15,309 nt of DNA from an uncultured Oscillospiraceae bacterium (GTDB taxonomy: Bacteria; Bacillota; Clostridia; Oscillospirales; Ruminococcaceae), in assembly GCA_934232845.1 (NCBI GenBank), contig CAKQGD010000043.1, positions 1 to 15,309 on the forward strand. The letters run 5' to 3'. Both the position numbers and the translations under genes were made by a program. Positions 15,222 through 15,309 of the stretch are shown in pieces. Under the pieces are notes generated by a model, which was not told the origin of the DNA, made no database searches, and was given only the letters and a program-made list of their open reading frames with translations. Each line of letters begins with the position of its first letter. Position 1 is the stretch's first letter.

Positions 15222-15249
15222 AAAATCGGACGACAGGAGTGGTACTGAT

Positions 15250-15309
15250 TTGAATCATCCGAAAAACAACAACCAAGCGCCCGGACCGGGACGCCGCCCG
15301 CCCCGTGTC
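15250..15309 (+). CDS. ftsH: Start of a gene, probably ftsH, cut by the window's right edge
   Basis: A TTG at 15250, with AGGAG ten bases upstream (15235-15239), opens a frame of 20 visible codons beginning MNHPKNNNQAPGPGRRPP. Clostridial FtsH proteins, ATP-dependent membrane zinc proteases, often begin with a similar Asn/Gly/Pro/Arg-rich tail before the first transmembrane helix, and ftsH normally follows tilS and hpt. The name rests mainly on position, because no catalytic or membrane part lies in the window. Confidence 0.5.
   Translation, partial: MNHPKNNNQAPGPGRRPPRV

Noticed and set aside
1..15309. CRISPR arrays, tRNA or rRNA genes, insertion sequences, phage or defence genes
   Set aside because: No regularly spaced repeats, RNA gene signatures, transposase-like proteins or defence domains were seen; the window is dominated by housekeeping genes.

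Overview
The window looks like a chromosomal core-gene region of a Gram-positive, low-to-mid GC bacterium of the class Clostridia, most likely near Oscillospiraceae/Ruminococcaceae. The case rests on gene order (rpsF-ssb-rpsR; gdpP-rplI-dnaB; tilS-hpt followed by an ftsH-like start), strong AGGAGG ribosome binding sites, several TTG/GTG starts, sigma-A promoters of TTGACA-17-TATAAT type, RNase J instead of an RNase E system, and a membrane kinase-like protein with PASTA repeats. No rRNA, tRNA, CRISPR array, insertion sequence or phage gene was seen.

Left part (1-2366). Two small minus-strand genes of unknown function lie at the left edge, the second one cut by the window end. Diverging from them, behind an extended -10 promoter, is a single gene for a membrane protein with a degenerate protein-kinase domain, one transmembrane helix and two PASTA domains. 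Every catalytic position I could align is changed, so it is probably a pseudokinase. A long perfect hairpin then separates it from the converging minus-strand genes.

Minus-strand block (2327-6794). Read in its own direction, this holds (a) rnhA (TTG start, strong promoter) and a cysteine desulfurase, ended by a classic terminator; (b) a strong promoter and a leader with a hairpin resembling the S6:S18 autoregulatory element, then rpsF-ssb-rpsR and a terminator; (c) immediately after that terminator, a Cys-rich L-cysteine desulfidase/serine-dehydratase-alpha family gene with no visible promoter of its own.

Plus-strand block (6831-15309). A promoter divergent from that of rnhA drives an RNase J gene with a long lysine-rich N-terminal extension, closed by tandem hairpins. 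A new extended -10 promoter then starts gdpP (c-di-AMP phosphodiesterase), rplI, dnaB, tilS, hpt and the first codons of a gene that is probably ftsH. The spacing is tight (14 nt between gdpP and rplI, 39 nt between rplI and dnaB, overlaps at dnaB/tilS and tilS/hpt), so this is probably one operon. Two structured hairpins sit between hpt and ftsH.

The genes serve signalling (pseudokinase, GdpP), replication (DnaB, SSB, RNase HI), RNA processing and translation (RNase J, S6, S18, L9, TilS), sulfur chemistry (desulfurase, desulfidase family) and purine salvage (Hpt). I found no clear new multi-gene system. The best leads are the PASTA pseudokinase, the RNase J extension, the S6:S18-like leader and the hpt-ftsH hairpins.
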